DNA from: Paramarasmius palmivorus
Lineage: Eukaryota; Basidiomycota; Agaricomycetes; Agaricales; Marasmiaceae
Length of the DNA: 64,000 nucleotides
NCBI GenBank assembly: GCA_037176845.1
Contig: JAYKXP010000021.1
Coordinates: forward strand, 1-64,000
Reading direction: 5' to 3'
Under the pieces are notes generated by a model, which was given only the letters and a program-made list of their open reading frames with translations, had not been told where the DNA came from and did not search any database. Numbering within the stretch: the stretch's first letter is position 1; each line of letters begins with the position of its first letter. The position numbers were made by a program, and so were the translations under genes. Below are positions 1-12,029 of this stretch, piece by piece.

Positions 1-74
1 GGGGTTAGAGCCGTCCCCTTATTTCTCGAACGCTCATGATCTCCCATAAGTCCAATCCAAGCTTGGGCATTGGT

Positions 75-660
75 AAATTTGAGTCAAGTCGCCCAAGCCA
101 ATGACTTAGGCGGATTCGAGTCAAGTTTGAGTCAAGTTCAAGTACATTTGAGTAACGTCAAGTAGGGCTTATCTCCATCTAAAGTCAGATAGCCTGAGTC
201 AAGTTCGAGTCAAGGTCGAGTCAATTGCAAGGGGTCAAGTTCCAACTCAAGTCAAGTTCAAGTCATGTTGAATATTCGCTAAATATGTCTATCTATGACT
301 CAGAAGGTATGTCTGCTACTCCGGTAACCTTATATGACCAAGCTTAATGGTGCAGTCTTGTTTTTCATGAAAGTCAGTCCATTTTGTACACGGAGGAAAG
401 TAGGAACTGGTGTTGAGATTTTACACGGAAAGGGTGAAAATATTTCAGGCAGGCGGGATACTGGCAGGCAAGGTAAAAAATCTGCTTGGTGGACCATATG
501 CTCGGCAACGACGCGAGTGTGGTGCAGGGAACGCTCAGCCAAGCTTCGGAACGTTAGAGAATAGTCATTGACAACAGTAGCACACTTGAGTACATTTGAG
601 TACAATTCGAGTCAATAAGTAGACCTGAGTAGACCTTGACTTGACCTTGACTTGAATTTA
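75..660 (+). repeat. Degenerate GAGTCAAGTT short-tandem repeat
   Basis: Two patches (about 75-270 and 575-660) are made of loosely repeated GAGTCAAGTT/CAAGTTCGAG units with a period near 10-12 bases. The same motif in opposite orientation occurs at 40,770-41,080 and 41,400-41,470, at the other edge of the family-A array. Between the patches (about 270-575) I see no gene. Short open frames there have no splice logic and no counterpart elsewhere in the window. Confidence 0.7.
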
Positions 661-779
661 CCGTGACCCCCTCTAAGTCCATCATAAACCATCGTTATAT
701 TCTTGTGCTTGTAATAAATAATCAGTAGCTCATTGGTCAAGTTACAGAAGCCGTGTACCTATATCCTCGGTTCTGTTTA

Positions 780-1020
780 TCAACCCCCGATCTAAATCAT
801 GATGCATGATCATCCGGCGGTGTTGTCTTCCTACTGCCCCGCTTCCAAATCAGTACAAGTATCGACATCTTTCTCTTGACCACTTGGGATTGACTCTTGC
901 TTCTTTCTCCGTGGTAAATCAGATTCCAAATTCCTATCTGGGTACGGTGAATTGTGTTCCAATGAAGCAGTGCAGGATCATCAGGGCGACTACTACCCCA
1001 GCAACTGGATCGACGATGTT
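780..1020 (-). pseudogene. B0: broken tail of a family-B single-pass membrane protein
   Basis: Read on the minus strand, this piece matches the membrane helix and start of the cytoplasmic tail of B4 (36.65-36.85 kb): a P-V-A-G-V start of the helix, then H-R-T-Q, then a frame-shifted version of the arginine/lysine-rich stretch. Stops interrupt every frame and the conserved D-S-G-W-R-P end is missing. It is inverted relative to the B copies of the array. It is an inactive relic. Confidence 0.6.
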
Positions 1021-1840
1021 TGATTGCCGTACATACGGCCGCAAGGTGTGCTGCATTGTACACCACAAAGTTGATACATTGCTGATCGTTCTGAATCAAA
1101 GCCCAGCCGAACTCAGTGATTGATGGGAAGAAATGCCCTACGCACGTACGACTCCACTCCCTCTCCGACACGTCTTCTCAACATAACCTCGAGAATCCGG
1201 AATACGACCCCACCTTCCACAATCGCCCATTCATCTTTCTAAAAGTGATCATCGTTTCAGAGTAATGGGGAACGGGTTTCTAGTAGCTTTGGAAAAGTAC
1301 GCATAAGCTTTCTGAATCCTAGTTAGCGCCGAGACCCCGCTTATGACATCCCACAATATCCTCTTGATTACATTCGATATCTTGGATTCACTCATCTCTG
1401 TGCCTCTGTTGCAACTTCTCACTACCAGAACCGAACTGCTCACACTCTTGCTCTTACGTTCGTGTTGCCAGTTCATTCACTTTGTAATCAATTCCACATA
1501 CCGATCATTTCGCAGCATAAGCTTCTCATCCCATCATCCTGCTTCTCTTTCTCTTTCCACTCCATCCTGTTGTCCTTACCCTACTCACATGGTGCCCAGT
1601 ACTTTGGACGTGCAATAGTTGGGTGTATTATGGAGCGTAGTTAGTTGGTCATTTTGTGGATGTTGAAGGGTGTGTGACAGTTCATTATGATCTGTTCCCG
1701 CATTTTGCGATTACAGTGGTTGTTTGTAGACAAACTTACATCAAACACGTCGTGAGCCAATGGGAAACGGAACGGGTCAAATTCAGGGAGATAGGACGGG
1801 CATTCACAAGAGACAGCAGCATGCGAAAGAGAAGATGAAC
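1020..1840 (+). repeat. K1: non-coding repeat shared with 37.57-38.46 kb
   Basis: This block resembles 37,570-38,460 in the same order and orientation. Shared landmarks are CTCCACTCCCTCTCCGA, AATCGCCCATTCAT, CATGGTGC with CGGTACTTTGGA (or its variant) and GTTATGATCTGTT. Both copies lie upstream of a family-A gene (A1 here, A5 there). Short open frames exist on both strands, but they differ between the copies and are not preserved. I therefore treat it as a duplicated non-coding segment or an old gene relic. Confidence 0.55.
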
Positions 1841-1929
1841 ATCTTGAAGCACTGATGACATCTATCCGACTTCTCGAACATTGATGATCTCTCTGGTATC
1901 TATCGGTCAAGATGATTACAATCCAGAAA

Positions 1930-1968
1930 GCACTGCAAAACACAGCTTTGGGTGCGAGTATAAAATCA
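1930..1968 (+). promoter_or_regulatory. Family-A promoter block with TATA box, A1
   Basis: A block of about 39 bases begins GCACTGCAAAACACAGC and ends in TATAAAATC, about 65 bases before the A1 ATG. The same block precedes A2, A3 (twice), A4 and A5. The TATAAAA-like string supports a core promoter role; the upstream half may bind a regulator (inference). Confidence 0.6.
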
Positions 1969-2032
1969 GCACTACACCTCAGTGTGCACCACTTTTCCCC
2001 AGTCTTCTCCTGCTGACCAAAGCTCTTGCAAA

Positions 2033-4081
2033 ATGGGACTTTTAGCTTTTCCCTTGGGTTCGACACTTGCCTTTGTCGTGTTCTACGGTATGATCAGAGT
2101 AAGTCCGATGATTATGGTACTCCTACTCAATGCCCTCTCTTAGCTTGCTATGTGGGGCTTTCTGCGTCCCGCGCACGCCATCTCATCCTGAGTAAAAAGG
2201 ACAAATGCTGAACACAGCTACCGCTGCTTGGCCTTTTGCTTATGCTCATAACAATCGGGCTTGGGTTGCGCTTTTGTATACTATGTATGCTGGATCGGGA
2301 TCAGGACTTGACATACAGCCGTCGTGTCCTCCGAAGGCTCTTTTCGGGCTCAATGTTTGTACGTGATCCGTTGACATCTACATGTAACACTCTTCTGGAA
2401 TTAACAATCCTATAACAGACATTTGGAATTTTTTATGGTATGATCCAGCAACATATAGCAGGACCTTGACGAGTGATTCATTATTTCCTTAGGTTCATAC
2501 GCATCATTTTTTGCCCAATACATCTATATCTCAAACAAGCCTTGGAACCGGAAGATTGTTTTTCCCTCAGTTGTCCTAATCGTGGCAACAGCTAGTGTTG
2601 TTATTCACTTTGCAGAGATGGTAGTGCTAGCTCCACTGCTCCAGGATGTATATGGGTACCCTATGGTGCAGAGCTTGGCATTTGTACGTGCTGACCTGGT
2701 GCTTTGAGACTGTTGATTATCGAAATCTAATATTCATTTTAACAGGAAGCGGGGACACTTTATGGTATAGCCGGTTATGCAGGCAGTAGCAGCAACATCT
2801 CATTAACTCAATCAGGCACATATGTGGTACTTTTTGGACAATCCATATCTATCCAGATCAAGCGCGGTAAAGATAATCGGGAACATGTCGTTCTCCTGTC
2901 ATTGATCTTTTTGCTGGTCACATCCATGACTATTGGTATAAATCTGATAGAGGCCTTGGAAATACATTTTCACGTGTAAGTAAAATTCCTTTGGAGGAGA
3001 ACTTTCATTGAGCCTTTAGCCAGATACCCCATTGCCAGAATGGTCTTGTTCTTCCTTTCCAAGTGAGAGGCTCCTAATAATGGTATTTAATTTGGATTAA
3101 AAACGGTAAACAGCGCGACCGCTGATGGGATAATGGTGAGGTGTGCAAGTCAACCATCATACATTTTTGTTGATGGCACTGGATAGGTATGGCGATGTTA
3201 TATTGTATGGGGAAAAAGACAATGGACCATGATTTTGCCGGGATGCTTGTGTTTGATGAATCACGGTTGGGCTTTAATATTCTCAGTGGACACTAAAGGA
3301 ACTTTTTGTCTACAGTGATTGCATTATTTGTGACCATCCGTTACCGTGGTGGCATGGAGTTTCTCGGTATCGCCTTGGAGGCAGATGTGTCATTTCACTC
3401 CTCGGAGGAGCAACATAATTGGCTTCGGTCTATCTATGTCACATCTGGCTTATACTGGAGCATGGCGTTTACCAATGCATTTGTGACAAGTATGATAGGT
3501 GAGTTGGAAATCAACTTTCCAGTTTGCATACTCATAAGTTCCAGCTGGACGTGTATTTTATATCTCACATAAAGCAAGGGCATTTCTGGGCTTGCGAAGC
3601 AAGAGAATGTATCGTCTTGTCATCACTATTACGTGCGTCCATAATGCTTTAAGGGTAACTATCTGATAACCCTTATCAAGTCTGGAGTCGGGGATGATGT
3701 ACTCCATCACACTCATTATATTTGCCGCATTGTCAGCAAGTATAGTGCGCAATCTTTTGGACCGTCAGTTCAACTCGCAGCTTGACACGATGATAGTCGT
3801 AGCTTCCTTTGTTCAAAACTCTGTAATTTATGTCTTGGTGAGTGTCAAACCAGTCCTTGATACCAACTATTAGCTTATCTCCACCCGACACTACCCAAAA
3901 GGGCATCTCACAGACTTTAATTGTCGTGTGTATTGCGTTGGGGCTTAGCCATTCCAGCGTAGACGAAGCGATAACAACTATGCGTGCTGCTGAAGAGAAG
4001 TCCAAGTCTACGGCCACGGGAGCTGTGAGGACAGTGCTTGATATATCCCCGGACAATCAACCAAGGCCTGGAGACGCGTAG
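2033..4081 (+). pseudogene. A1: family-A multi-pass membrane protein with one nonsense codon
   Basis: Thirteen exons can be placed by homology to A2 and A4: 2033-2087, 2144-2358, 2419-2437, 2493-2683, 2746-2764, 2816-2975, 3024-3062, 3114-3135, 3187-3265, 3316-3498, 3545-3632, 3681-3837 and 3902-4081. They total 1,407 bases (468 codons plus stop), and every intron has GT-AG ends. The only lesion is at 2209-2211, where CGA of the other copies is TGA, so translation would stop near codon 40. The core (V-W-R-C-Y-I-V-W-G-K), the helices and the tail are otherwise open. The three two-helix modules are present. It is either a very young pseudogene, a strain allele or a sequence error. Function unknown; integral membrane protein. 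Confidence 0.85.
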
Positions 4082-4860
4082 ACTCGACTTGCAGGGTATT
4101 TCTGCGGGATGTGGTAGTTCCGGAGAAGGTGGGGACGAAGGATGGATACGACTTGGGTCATACACGTTAGGATCCTTGACATTGATGTATCAGTCGATAA
4201 AGATCAAGCCGGGCTTTGTGTTTGCGCGTTAGTGACATGTTATTATGACTAGCAAAATGGGCATTCTGCTCTCCACAAGTCGTATGAACCATGTGTACAT
4301 TGGAAGGGTCGTTCATTCATTCATGTAGCCGTGAATGCCTCATGTCGTTCGGTTCCCCATGTCATCGATATCTGTTCTCACCGACGTAAAAGTGACCCAA
4401 GAACGGCCTTTGATCGATTTGATCCCTCATAGGAGCGCCTCGAGATGATCAAGATGCTCAACGTAATATCACACTGGATTTGTGGTAGGCACCCATGTAC
4501 CACGTCTGAGATATACAGATTTAGTTGTTAAAATAGTTTAGAAACACCAAAGTATCGCTGGCCAAGTTAATTTGGTGGGGTGATCCGGCGTCAGAGGAGC
4601 TTTCAAAGATCCCACTGTTTTTACCCATCCGAAATCACCGAACATGATGATACGCCCCAAGGAATGTGTCGATCACAGTACGCCCCCGTGTTCCGGTGGA
4701 GTACGAATGAAATCAACTTCTCCCGCTTCCGACGGGCAGCGATACATTCCAATGTTTGGCGGACGCCCGATTATAGCAAGATTCTTTTGTTAACAGTGCG
4801 CAGCATCTCCACTGCGACGGGCACAGACGAGCTATGACCAAAAGTGGGTTTGATTAGGCT
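4082..4860. other. Spacer downstream of A1
   Basis: No gene recognised. The region contains no frame with splice support and no block shared with the spacers after A2 or A4 that I could align by eye. Confidence 0.4.
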
Positions 4861-4864
4861 TGGG

Positions 4865-5480
4865 TTTCATTCTATTTAGCGGGCACACATGCTACGGGAG
4901 ACGAGCAATCATGGTTTGATCTAAGATTCATTTGGTATGGAACTCTTTTGCCATGTACACTCGAGAAAGGACGCATTGAGTGTATCTCCGAGTGAAATTC
5001 CTGTTTAAATACCCGCAGCTGCCAACTGCCTGTGATTATCAAGCTGAAAACGACAAGATTGTCCAAGGTAAACAAGCGCACCGATTCTCGTTCACAAGTG
5101 ATGCATCCATAAAGCAGGAAATCTTTGGAGTACTTTGAGTGGTTTGAGGAAATCGATTCGATTTGGAACAGGTTAGTCGACATACGGAGATATAGGAGCT
5201 TCATCGTTGGAGTCATTCGTGGAGTACCTACAATTGTTGTAGTATGAGCTTCCCCGCACTAGATCTTTGGATTTAATAGTTCATTTTATTTCTTGAGTCT
5301 GAAATATTAATCTTGTCGCTTCGGTATCATATCAGACTGGGGTTCAAAAAGATGAAAAGGATCAGTGCTTGATAGAAGTAAGGAGACCTGGACTGATATA
5401 TCGCGGCCTTCGGCGATGAAATGATGACGCTGGCGAGTATCGGATCCCTCGCTGATAGAACCATTCATTTTGTTATGGGT
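4865..5480 (-). repeat. G1: first copy of the minus-strand G repeat
   Basis: This segment shares blocks with 12,750-13,521 (G2) and 26,280-27,000 (G3): GTGGAGTACCTAC, the GATACTCAGAT neighbourhood, a TGAAGTTC/GAAGCTC exon-like edge and the AGATGAAAAGGATCA string. On the minus strand G2 has a readable exon ending V-K-V-K-L-R before a GT. That exon is broken here. The copies lie head to head with the R repeat across the telomere-like box. Probably a degenerate gene of unknown function. Confidence 0.45.
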
Positions 5481-7230
5481 ACTTCGGACCTTTCGGATTG
5501 GTTTCGGAGGAAGTGCGTAACCCTAACCCAAGCCAGTAGCAAACGAGTTGAATTGGTCATCCGGGCAGGCTTTCTTCTCAACCCCCATCATCTCTCGCTG
5601 TACCATCTCCATCTTCCATCGATGACTATTTCCAGGCATACGAGAGGTGTTATAGGGCTATTTGGGGGGAATAGGACGCTAGGATGAATAGTGAGTGAAT
5701 TCGACAGTGCTTTTTAATGATCTGATTACATCTCCGTAGATCGATAACGCAATTCGAGACAGAAGACGAGGATTCAGGGGGCCGTAGCTGTGGGTGCAAA
5801 CATGCATACTGTGGATGTTCATTGTAGGGAGGGGCGTGTGTCATGCTCGACGTCAGGGAACTCGAGAGGTGCGTATCTCTCCATTCTATTACACACTATG
5901 TACTTTGCTCATTGTCATAGCGTCCTGGTACGTTCTGGCCGACTAAGACGGAGAAGTCTGTTCAAACGCGCTGGGTAGATCTTCGAGTCATTTGGAACAA
6001 CCGTAGAAGTTTCACCCTTCTTCAGTGTCATGAGGCTTGTTCTCGATAACCATTTGATCTACAGGCTAGCACATCATATCTCGTCTCTTGCCCGCCCACT
6101 TTCAAGTCGCACGCCAATCTAGACACGATAGCAACCACCGCCCGCACCTTGCAAAAGTCGCTCGCTCTGGAGTCGTACGCCATACCTCCGAGCTCCAGCT
6201 CGCACCGTCACCTGTTTGTTCTCTTGAATCAAAATGCACCTATCCCTCTTCTCAAACCCTTTCCGTCGAGGTGGCCTCATCTTCCGTTCAGCTCGGAAAG
6301 CGGGAATTGTTTGTCGGTTTGCAGCCCTATTCGCTCTGCTTGGTCAATCACTGACGATAAATTCCCTTCCAAAGCGACTCTTCCACCCTACCTCCCACGC
6401 TTATATGAACAAGGCTCCCACGCTCAGCCGTTCAACCTCTCCAGTTACAAGAAGATAATGCTCCCACCCTCCATCCCCCGTCGTACTGACAAGGACACAC
6501 CCAACCTACCGCCTTCACATTTGTGGTTTTGCTCCGCCGGGTCTTTCTCTTTCGTTTATCCCTGTTGCTCTTCTTCTCTTCGCTCGCGCCTCACGTTCTT
6601 CGGGTGTACACCCTGCTTGCCCCTTGTGGGGGGTGCACGTTACCCCCTTCCTCCCTCGTCACCCACGTCTACATGTGTTATTGGGATATGATTTTACTCT
6701 CATTTTCCACTCATCTTCTGTTTTGCTCTCGATGTGCTCCGGAACTCGTCTGCTCATTTCCTGTTTTGTATCGTTTTCGATACTATCCTCGCAGTGCCGG
6801 TGCGAGTTGACAACGTGTATTACAGATAATACCATTGCGTTACTTCCATCCTATTTCATTTCGCGTGACTTCGGAGTGTAGGGTAATTATGGGTGTAGAT
6901 CTATAAGGTCATATAGGCACCAGTGTCGGCGGGACACATTGATGCAACGCTTTTTTGTGAGCAAGCACCCGGGCCCCAGTCCGCCTTGTTTCTTACTGTC
7001 TAGGTGTTCCTTTAATGAATGGACTACCCATGATGGCGACTCGGAGTGCCTACTCGTACCTCCTTGCTCAACATTGTTCTGTCCTACAGAACCTGGGGAA
7101 TATCACGCGCGTACAGGAAAGGGTTCTGGGTAAGTACATGTCCTGTTCTTCAGACCCATACCCACAATCTCTTACTTTGATCGAAGCGTGCCTAGTTCGA
7201 TATCTTCGATTATTGTCCTACTGAACGTTA
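5480..7230 (+). repeat. R1: first copy of the plus-strand R repeat (most diverged)
   Basis: This is homologous to R2 (20,051-20,890), R3 (27,000-28,500) and R4 (33,100-34,690). Landmarks are CATACGAGAGGT after a GATGACTA string, GCAGATCGATAACGCA, GAGGTGCGTATCTC, a GTGTACACCCTGC block near 6.6 kb and a CTCGTACCTC block near 7.05 kb. In this copy the exon that is open in R3 is destroyed. A 180-codon frame at 6,149-6,691 is not preserved in the other copies. No function can be given. Confidence 0.5.
5518..5529 (+). promoter_or_regulatory. Telomere-like box TAACCCTAACCC, G1/R1
   Basis: The string is two tandem telomere-type units. It occurs at the same place, just after a TTTCGGA/TTCCGGA string, in all four G/R repeats (5,518; 20,076; 27,026; 33,129). 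It sits between the minus-strand G block and the plus-strand R block. A shared-promoter element is one reading; see findings. Confidence 0.5.
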
Positions 7231-8239
7231 ATGGGAAGACATTACGGATAAAGCACCTGTTCTGCCATTCGCCGCCAAAGAAAAACAAAGTAATGCGCTT
7301 TCAGATCTCAGTACGATCTTAGCGCGGGCAGAATTATGAGATAACAATGCCGATTTGGTGTTATAAGGTGTGTACAGAGGAAAGGTTGAGTCGACTCTCG
7401 ACATCGGGGGTGGAAAGGTACTCTGCTTGAGCGCTCATCTTTGATAATATCCAGACAAACCCACATCCAAATACTAAGCACGTTATTTTGGGGTCCCTGA
7501 ACTGTCAATCTCTTCGCAACATTTTCCAACATCGCCCATTCCGCGTCTTCGTCACAGCTACGATTCTGTTTTCATCTCTGCTTTTCCCCTTCATGGTCGC
7601 TTCGTGCCTCGCCGTGAACGAGTTAGACGATTACGGTGATAGCAAGTTGCAATAGAATCCCATTCATCGTGGTTCTATTTCCGGGAGTATAGCGCTGTTA
7701 AAGCACCCTGTACTGCATCGATCAATGGAGTTCGTTTCCGTTTTGATGACAAAGGGTTGGAAACACTTCGGTACCGTGTACAGTCCCTATCCTAGAATTT
7801 CCGTGCGCTAAAAGCTACACCATTAAACTATCGCACCCTCAAAGCGCTGAAGGCGCTAGGTTGTTGATGAACTTGACTGAAACACTTACGACATGCTAGA
7901 AACCGCGCGCCCATCCTCGAGGATGCATCACTGTCAAACGATCTTTACCCCAAAATGAACACCCGATCTTTCTGCACTGAAGCGCTGATCCCCTAGCAAT
8001 CAGCCTTCAGGATCAAAGACTCACACGCGGGAATAGTGACTGGCGACGAGGCAGACAAGAGGAATACTGTCAAACTTTAGTTTGTATCACATCGTCGTAA
8101 TTCGGTGGCAAATCATTGATAACAGTCCCTTCTCCTCGCGCTTCCCCTTCGAGTTTGACTATTTCATTGCACACGGCGAGTGCTCTCCAAAAGTTATCAG
8201 TATCAACACGAATGAGCGCCTGCCTTTGTGGAGCTGAAG
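7231..8239. other. Spacer with faint H-type relic
   Basis: Mostly without features. At 7,725-7,800 a short plus-strand stretch reads G-V-R-F-R-F-D-D-K-G-L and resembles the open H frames at 20.96 and 29.46 kb. Stops interrupt it on both sides, so I treat it as a relic. Confidence 0.3.
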
Positions 8240-8878
8240 GGAAAGTTTATTGACAACGACTGTATTACCTACAGCACTTTTCCGGCAAATTAGTTATAAG
8301 AAATGGGTACTGCATGTATTCCCCATCTTCGCTCCGTGTTACGTCCATTCTGACATCGTGACGCTCCTTCACATTCTAGGGCTTTTGTTTGGTTACCATT
8401 GCTCTTACGAATATCAAGGGCTACATCAGGGTGGGATACTCTAGTAATCGGAAACGTCAACCCTTCGACGGTTTCAATATGGATGATTGAATAGTGCTCG
8501 TTATTCAATGGCATCAAGCTTCCGAATTGTCCACCAAGCATATACTCGTATATTCCCAGATCCAGCTTCCGGTGTTTGCGCGCTGAGAATGATAGTCAGG
8601 CGAACACATCCAAACGTTGCTCAGGGAACCTCCCCAGGCTTAGTGCATCTGTGTCTTCTTGAAAAACGTGCATCACTAGATGTAGATCCCATAGAAGGTA
8701 TATGCTTTACATGCTTCGTTGTAGGTATAGTGAGCAAAGGCTAATTCTTTCCGTATAATACTATAAACGTGTCCCCAATTGTTTTGTTGTTCTCGCTGGA
8801 GGTCCATTGGATGATAATTGTTTGTGTATTTAGGTGCATTCATTTGAACAGTTAGAAGATGAGTGGGCGGCGGCGCCG
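8240..8878 (+). pseudogene. B1: truncated family-B surface protein
   Basis: The block aligns with the ectodomain exons of B4. It has a W-L-P-L-L-L hydrophobic start near 8,390, an I-G-N-V-N-P-S-T-V-S stretch, a conserved donor near 8,637 and the start of the Ser/Thr stalk near 8,850. A stop follows V-S-I-W-M-I-E, and several frameshifts are present. The gene is cut off at 8,879 by the MITE-like element, so the membrane helix and tail are absent. Clearly inactive. Confidence 0.6.
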
Positions 8879-9676
8879 ACGATCTGATGATGTCGCGACG
8901 TAATTTACCGCCGTGGTTAACTGTAACTGGCATTAAACAGAAATGGTTGAAATGAAATCCAAGGAACGCATGTAAGTAACGTTACTTACATGCCTTACGT
9001 GAATTTTATAACGACCAACAGAGATCACCGTCGTCCCATGCTTTTGCCGGCCTTACAGTTACGATTTACGGTGATGTTACTTTCCGAGTGGGTCGACTCG
9101 TTCAAGTCTCCATAAAAGGCTGTTCGAGATCTGGATAACACCTGCACGTCCCCATGTCGACTTCCGCATCGCTCGAATCCATGCACTCGTTCGCATGCTG
9201 CCGTCTCTTCATTTGCGCAAATTCTTTTTCGTCACTTTTATGTGGCTTTTTTCGCTTTTTCAGGGGTAAACATGCCCAAAAAAGGAGGAAAGTCACAAGC
9301 GGCAGGCGTCCCTTTTGGCAGAAACTACATTTTTTATCCATTGTTTCCCGTGGTCGATCATGCTCAAAACGACTATGGCAATATTCAGGGTCCTCAATGG
9401 TGGCCAAATCATGTATTATAGATAAGTCTCGCGCTGAATAGTAGTATACAGAGGCCAAAGAAGTTGCCCTGAAGTGCTGTAAAAGCTGTAAAAGCGTTTG
9501 CCCGTTTGCTGATCATGATGAGACGACTGTGATCTGTTGGTCGTTATAAAATTCACGTAAGGCATGTAAGTAACGTTACTTACATGCGTTCCTTGAATTT
9601 CATTTCGACCATTTCTGTTTAATGCCAGTTACAGTTAATTACGGCGGTAAATTACGTCGCGACATCATCAGATCGT
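8879..9676. mobile_element. MITE-like fold-back element with about 140-base inverted repeats
   Basis: The left arm (about 8,879-9,023) is the near-perfect reverse complement of the right arm (about 9,533-9,676); both outer edges read ACGATCTGATGATGTCGCG. Each arm contains a perfect 26-base palindrome (8,968-8,993 and 9,562-9,587) with half-site GCATGTAAGTAAC. The 500-base interior codes for nothing recognisable and no transposase is seen, so it would be non-autonomous. No clear target duplication was found. A deleted relative lies at 38,940-39,118, upstream of A5. Confidence 0.75.
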
Positions 9677-9777
9677 AGTATTCGTTGGTTCCCGTTATTC
9701 ACGAATCCGAAAACTGCTGTAATAATATCTTCCCGGTATCAATAGTTTCAGATGGTTTCGTAGCTGCAAACTTGAAG

Positions 9778-9816
9778 GCATTGCAAAACACAGCCTTGGG
9801 TGAGAATACAAAATCA
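9778..9816 (+). promoter_or_regulatory. Family-A promoter block, A2
   Basis: Begins GCATTGCAAAACACAGC and ends ATACAAAATCA, about 63 bases before the A2 ATG. The TATA-like part is weaker here (TACAAAA) than in A1 and A4. Confidence 0.6.
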
Positions 9817-9878
9817 GCTAAAACTTAGTGTCCAACACTTGTCCCCTAACTTCCCCTGCCAACCAAGGTCCTTAAACA

Positions 9879-11930
9879 ATGGAATTTTCAGTGTTTCCCC
9901 TATGCTCGACATTAGTATTCGTCATGTTTTACGGTACGATAATTGTGTATTTGGTGGGTATGTTACTCAAAGTTCCTCTTCTAGGTTGCTACGTAGGGTT
10001 TTCTTTGTCCCGCGCGCGCCATCTCATCATGGGTAAAAAGGACAAATGCCGAACACAGGTTCCAATTCTTATCCTTCTACTGATACTGATAACGATCGGA
10101 CTTGTGCTGCGTCTTATCCTACTATTTATGCTGCATCGGGAATTGACATTCAGCCGGCATCTCACAATCCGCAGGCTCTTCGCGGGCATGATGTTTGTGC
10201 GTGATCTGTTAACATCTCATTCTGCTGGAACTGAAATTTACAACAGATACTTGGAGTATTCTATGGTACGATTGAATGCATCATGGTCTTCTCACTAACA
10301 TCTCTCTCAGGGTCATATGGATCACTTATTGTCCATTACATTTACATCTCAAATAACCCTTGGAGCTGGAAGATTATACTTCCTTTAACTATTCTTATCG
10401 TGGCGACAGCGAGTGTCACAATTCACTTCATGGAGATAAAAATTCTCAACAGAACCAGCTACATGCAATTCGGATACACGCTACGGGGTTTAGCATTGGT
10501 ATAGTTGCCTTGATTTGGGCCTGCAGCTTACTGAAATCTCATATTACTGCTACAGGAAGTTGGGACACTCTATGGTATAGTGACTATGTCATTGATGGCA
10601 GCGATAACCTGTTCATTGAACCAGGTATATATGCAGCACTGTTCGGACAATGCATATACATTCTGGTCAAGCACGGAAAAAATAACCACAAGAACCACAT
10701 CCTTCTCCTCTCCTTTATGTTTGCACTGATAACATTGGGCACTGTTATTATCAATTTCATGGAGACCTTGAAAATTCAAGTCAAGATGTAAGTGGGATCC
10801 GTTCAATTGAGAACTTTCATTAAGCCTTTGGATAGGTCCCCCATGATCAGAATGATTTTATTGTTTCTCTTGAAGTAAGAAACTACTGCTCATAATCCTT
10901 CATCTAATAAGATAAAGAGCAGTGCAACTGCCGATGCGATAATGGTAAGATATGCTAGTCACCATCTCCAATCTTGGCTGATGACACCGTGATTAGATAT
11001 GGCGATGCTATGTTGTATGGGGAAGAAGACGATGGATAATGATTCTACCTGGATGCTTGTGTTTTACAAATCACGGTTGGTCCTTGCTTGTGGGACGGAC
11101 TCGAAATTAATTGACTGTTCACAGTGCTCGCATTATTTGTGATCATCCGTTATCACGGGGGTTGGGAGTTTCTCGGTCTAGAGACGAATAACAACCCTGT
11201 TGACAGACCGCCAAACATGAGTTGGTGGAAATGGATTGAAACCACGTATTCATCCAACTATAGCACGTGTGCGCTATACTTTGGCATGGCATTCACAAAC
11301 GCATTTATAACATGTATGATAGGTGAGCTGAAAATCAGCCTTGCTAAGTGATTTGCTGACAAATATGTTGTAGCTGGACGTGTCTTTTACATCTCACATA
11401 AAGCGAGAGAAGTCCTGGGCTTGCAAAGCAGGAAAATGTATCGCCTTGTCATTGCTATTACGTGAGTTTACAATTCTCTTCTACGAGCGAGAGCCTCTGA
11501 TCAACCTCTACAAAGCCTCGAGTCGGGTATGATGTACTCTCTTATACTTGTCATATTTGCTGCAGTGTCAGCTAATATTATCGGTATAAATGTTGGTCAG
11601 GTCCGGGTGCACGGCGGTTATGTTCCATATAATCCAGATCTTGATGGAGTGGTCATCTCTGCTTCTGTTATTCAAAATGCAGTAATCTATGTACTGGTAA
11701 GTCTCAACCAGGCTTTAATGGCTAGTATAGAATTGACACTATAACAACAGGGAATTTCGCAGATTTTGATCATCGTGCGTATTGCCTTGGGTCTCAGCCA
11801 TTCCAGCGTAGATGAAGCAGTGTCGACCATGCGAGGTGCTGAGGCCAATTCCCAGTCCACAGTCACGGGAACCATGGGCACAGTCCTCGATATATCCCCA
11901 GATAACCAACCAAGGCCTGGAGATGTATAG
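9879..11930 (+). CDS. A2: intact long family-A multi-pass membrane protein (480 aa)
   Basis: Thirteen exons: 9879-9933, 9985-10196, 10247-10265, 10311-10498, 10556-10574, 10625-10787, 10836-10874, 10923-10944, 10997-11075, 11125-11322, 11374-11461, 11516-11696, 11751-11930. They total 1,443 bases with no internal stop, and all introns are GT-AG (45-57 bases). The protein is very hydrophobic. Residues 1-89, 90-158 and about 159-219 are three versions of a two-helix module, each split by an intron after the first base of the Gly codon in Tyr-Gly. A core follows with I-W-R-C-Y-V-V-W-G-R (about 240-250), then further helices and a polar tail of about 55 residues containing L-S-H-S-S-V-D-E-A. The core resembles fungal multi-span membrane proteins of unknown function common in Agaricomycetes (recalled, not searched). 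Location: a cellular membrane. Ligand or substrate unknown. Confidence 0.85.
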
Positions 11931-12029
11931 ATATTGAGTAGATTAGATATCCCTGGATCCAGCTCGATGGTTAAACAGTTGTTGATATTAATATTGGTTT
12001 GAGGGATAAATGCCTGTGTCACTAGAAGA

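Noticed and set aside
6149..6691. 180-codon open frame
   Set aside because: It lies in the R1 repeat and is not kept in R2-R4. Composition is low-complexity Ser/Pro/Leu from pyrimidine-rich DNA.
8879..9676. Direct target-site duplication for the fold-back element
   Set aside because: Flanks do not show a convincing duplicated string by eye, so none is claimed.
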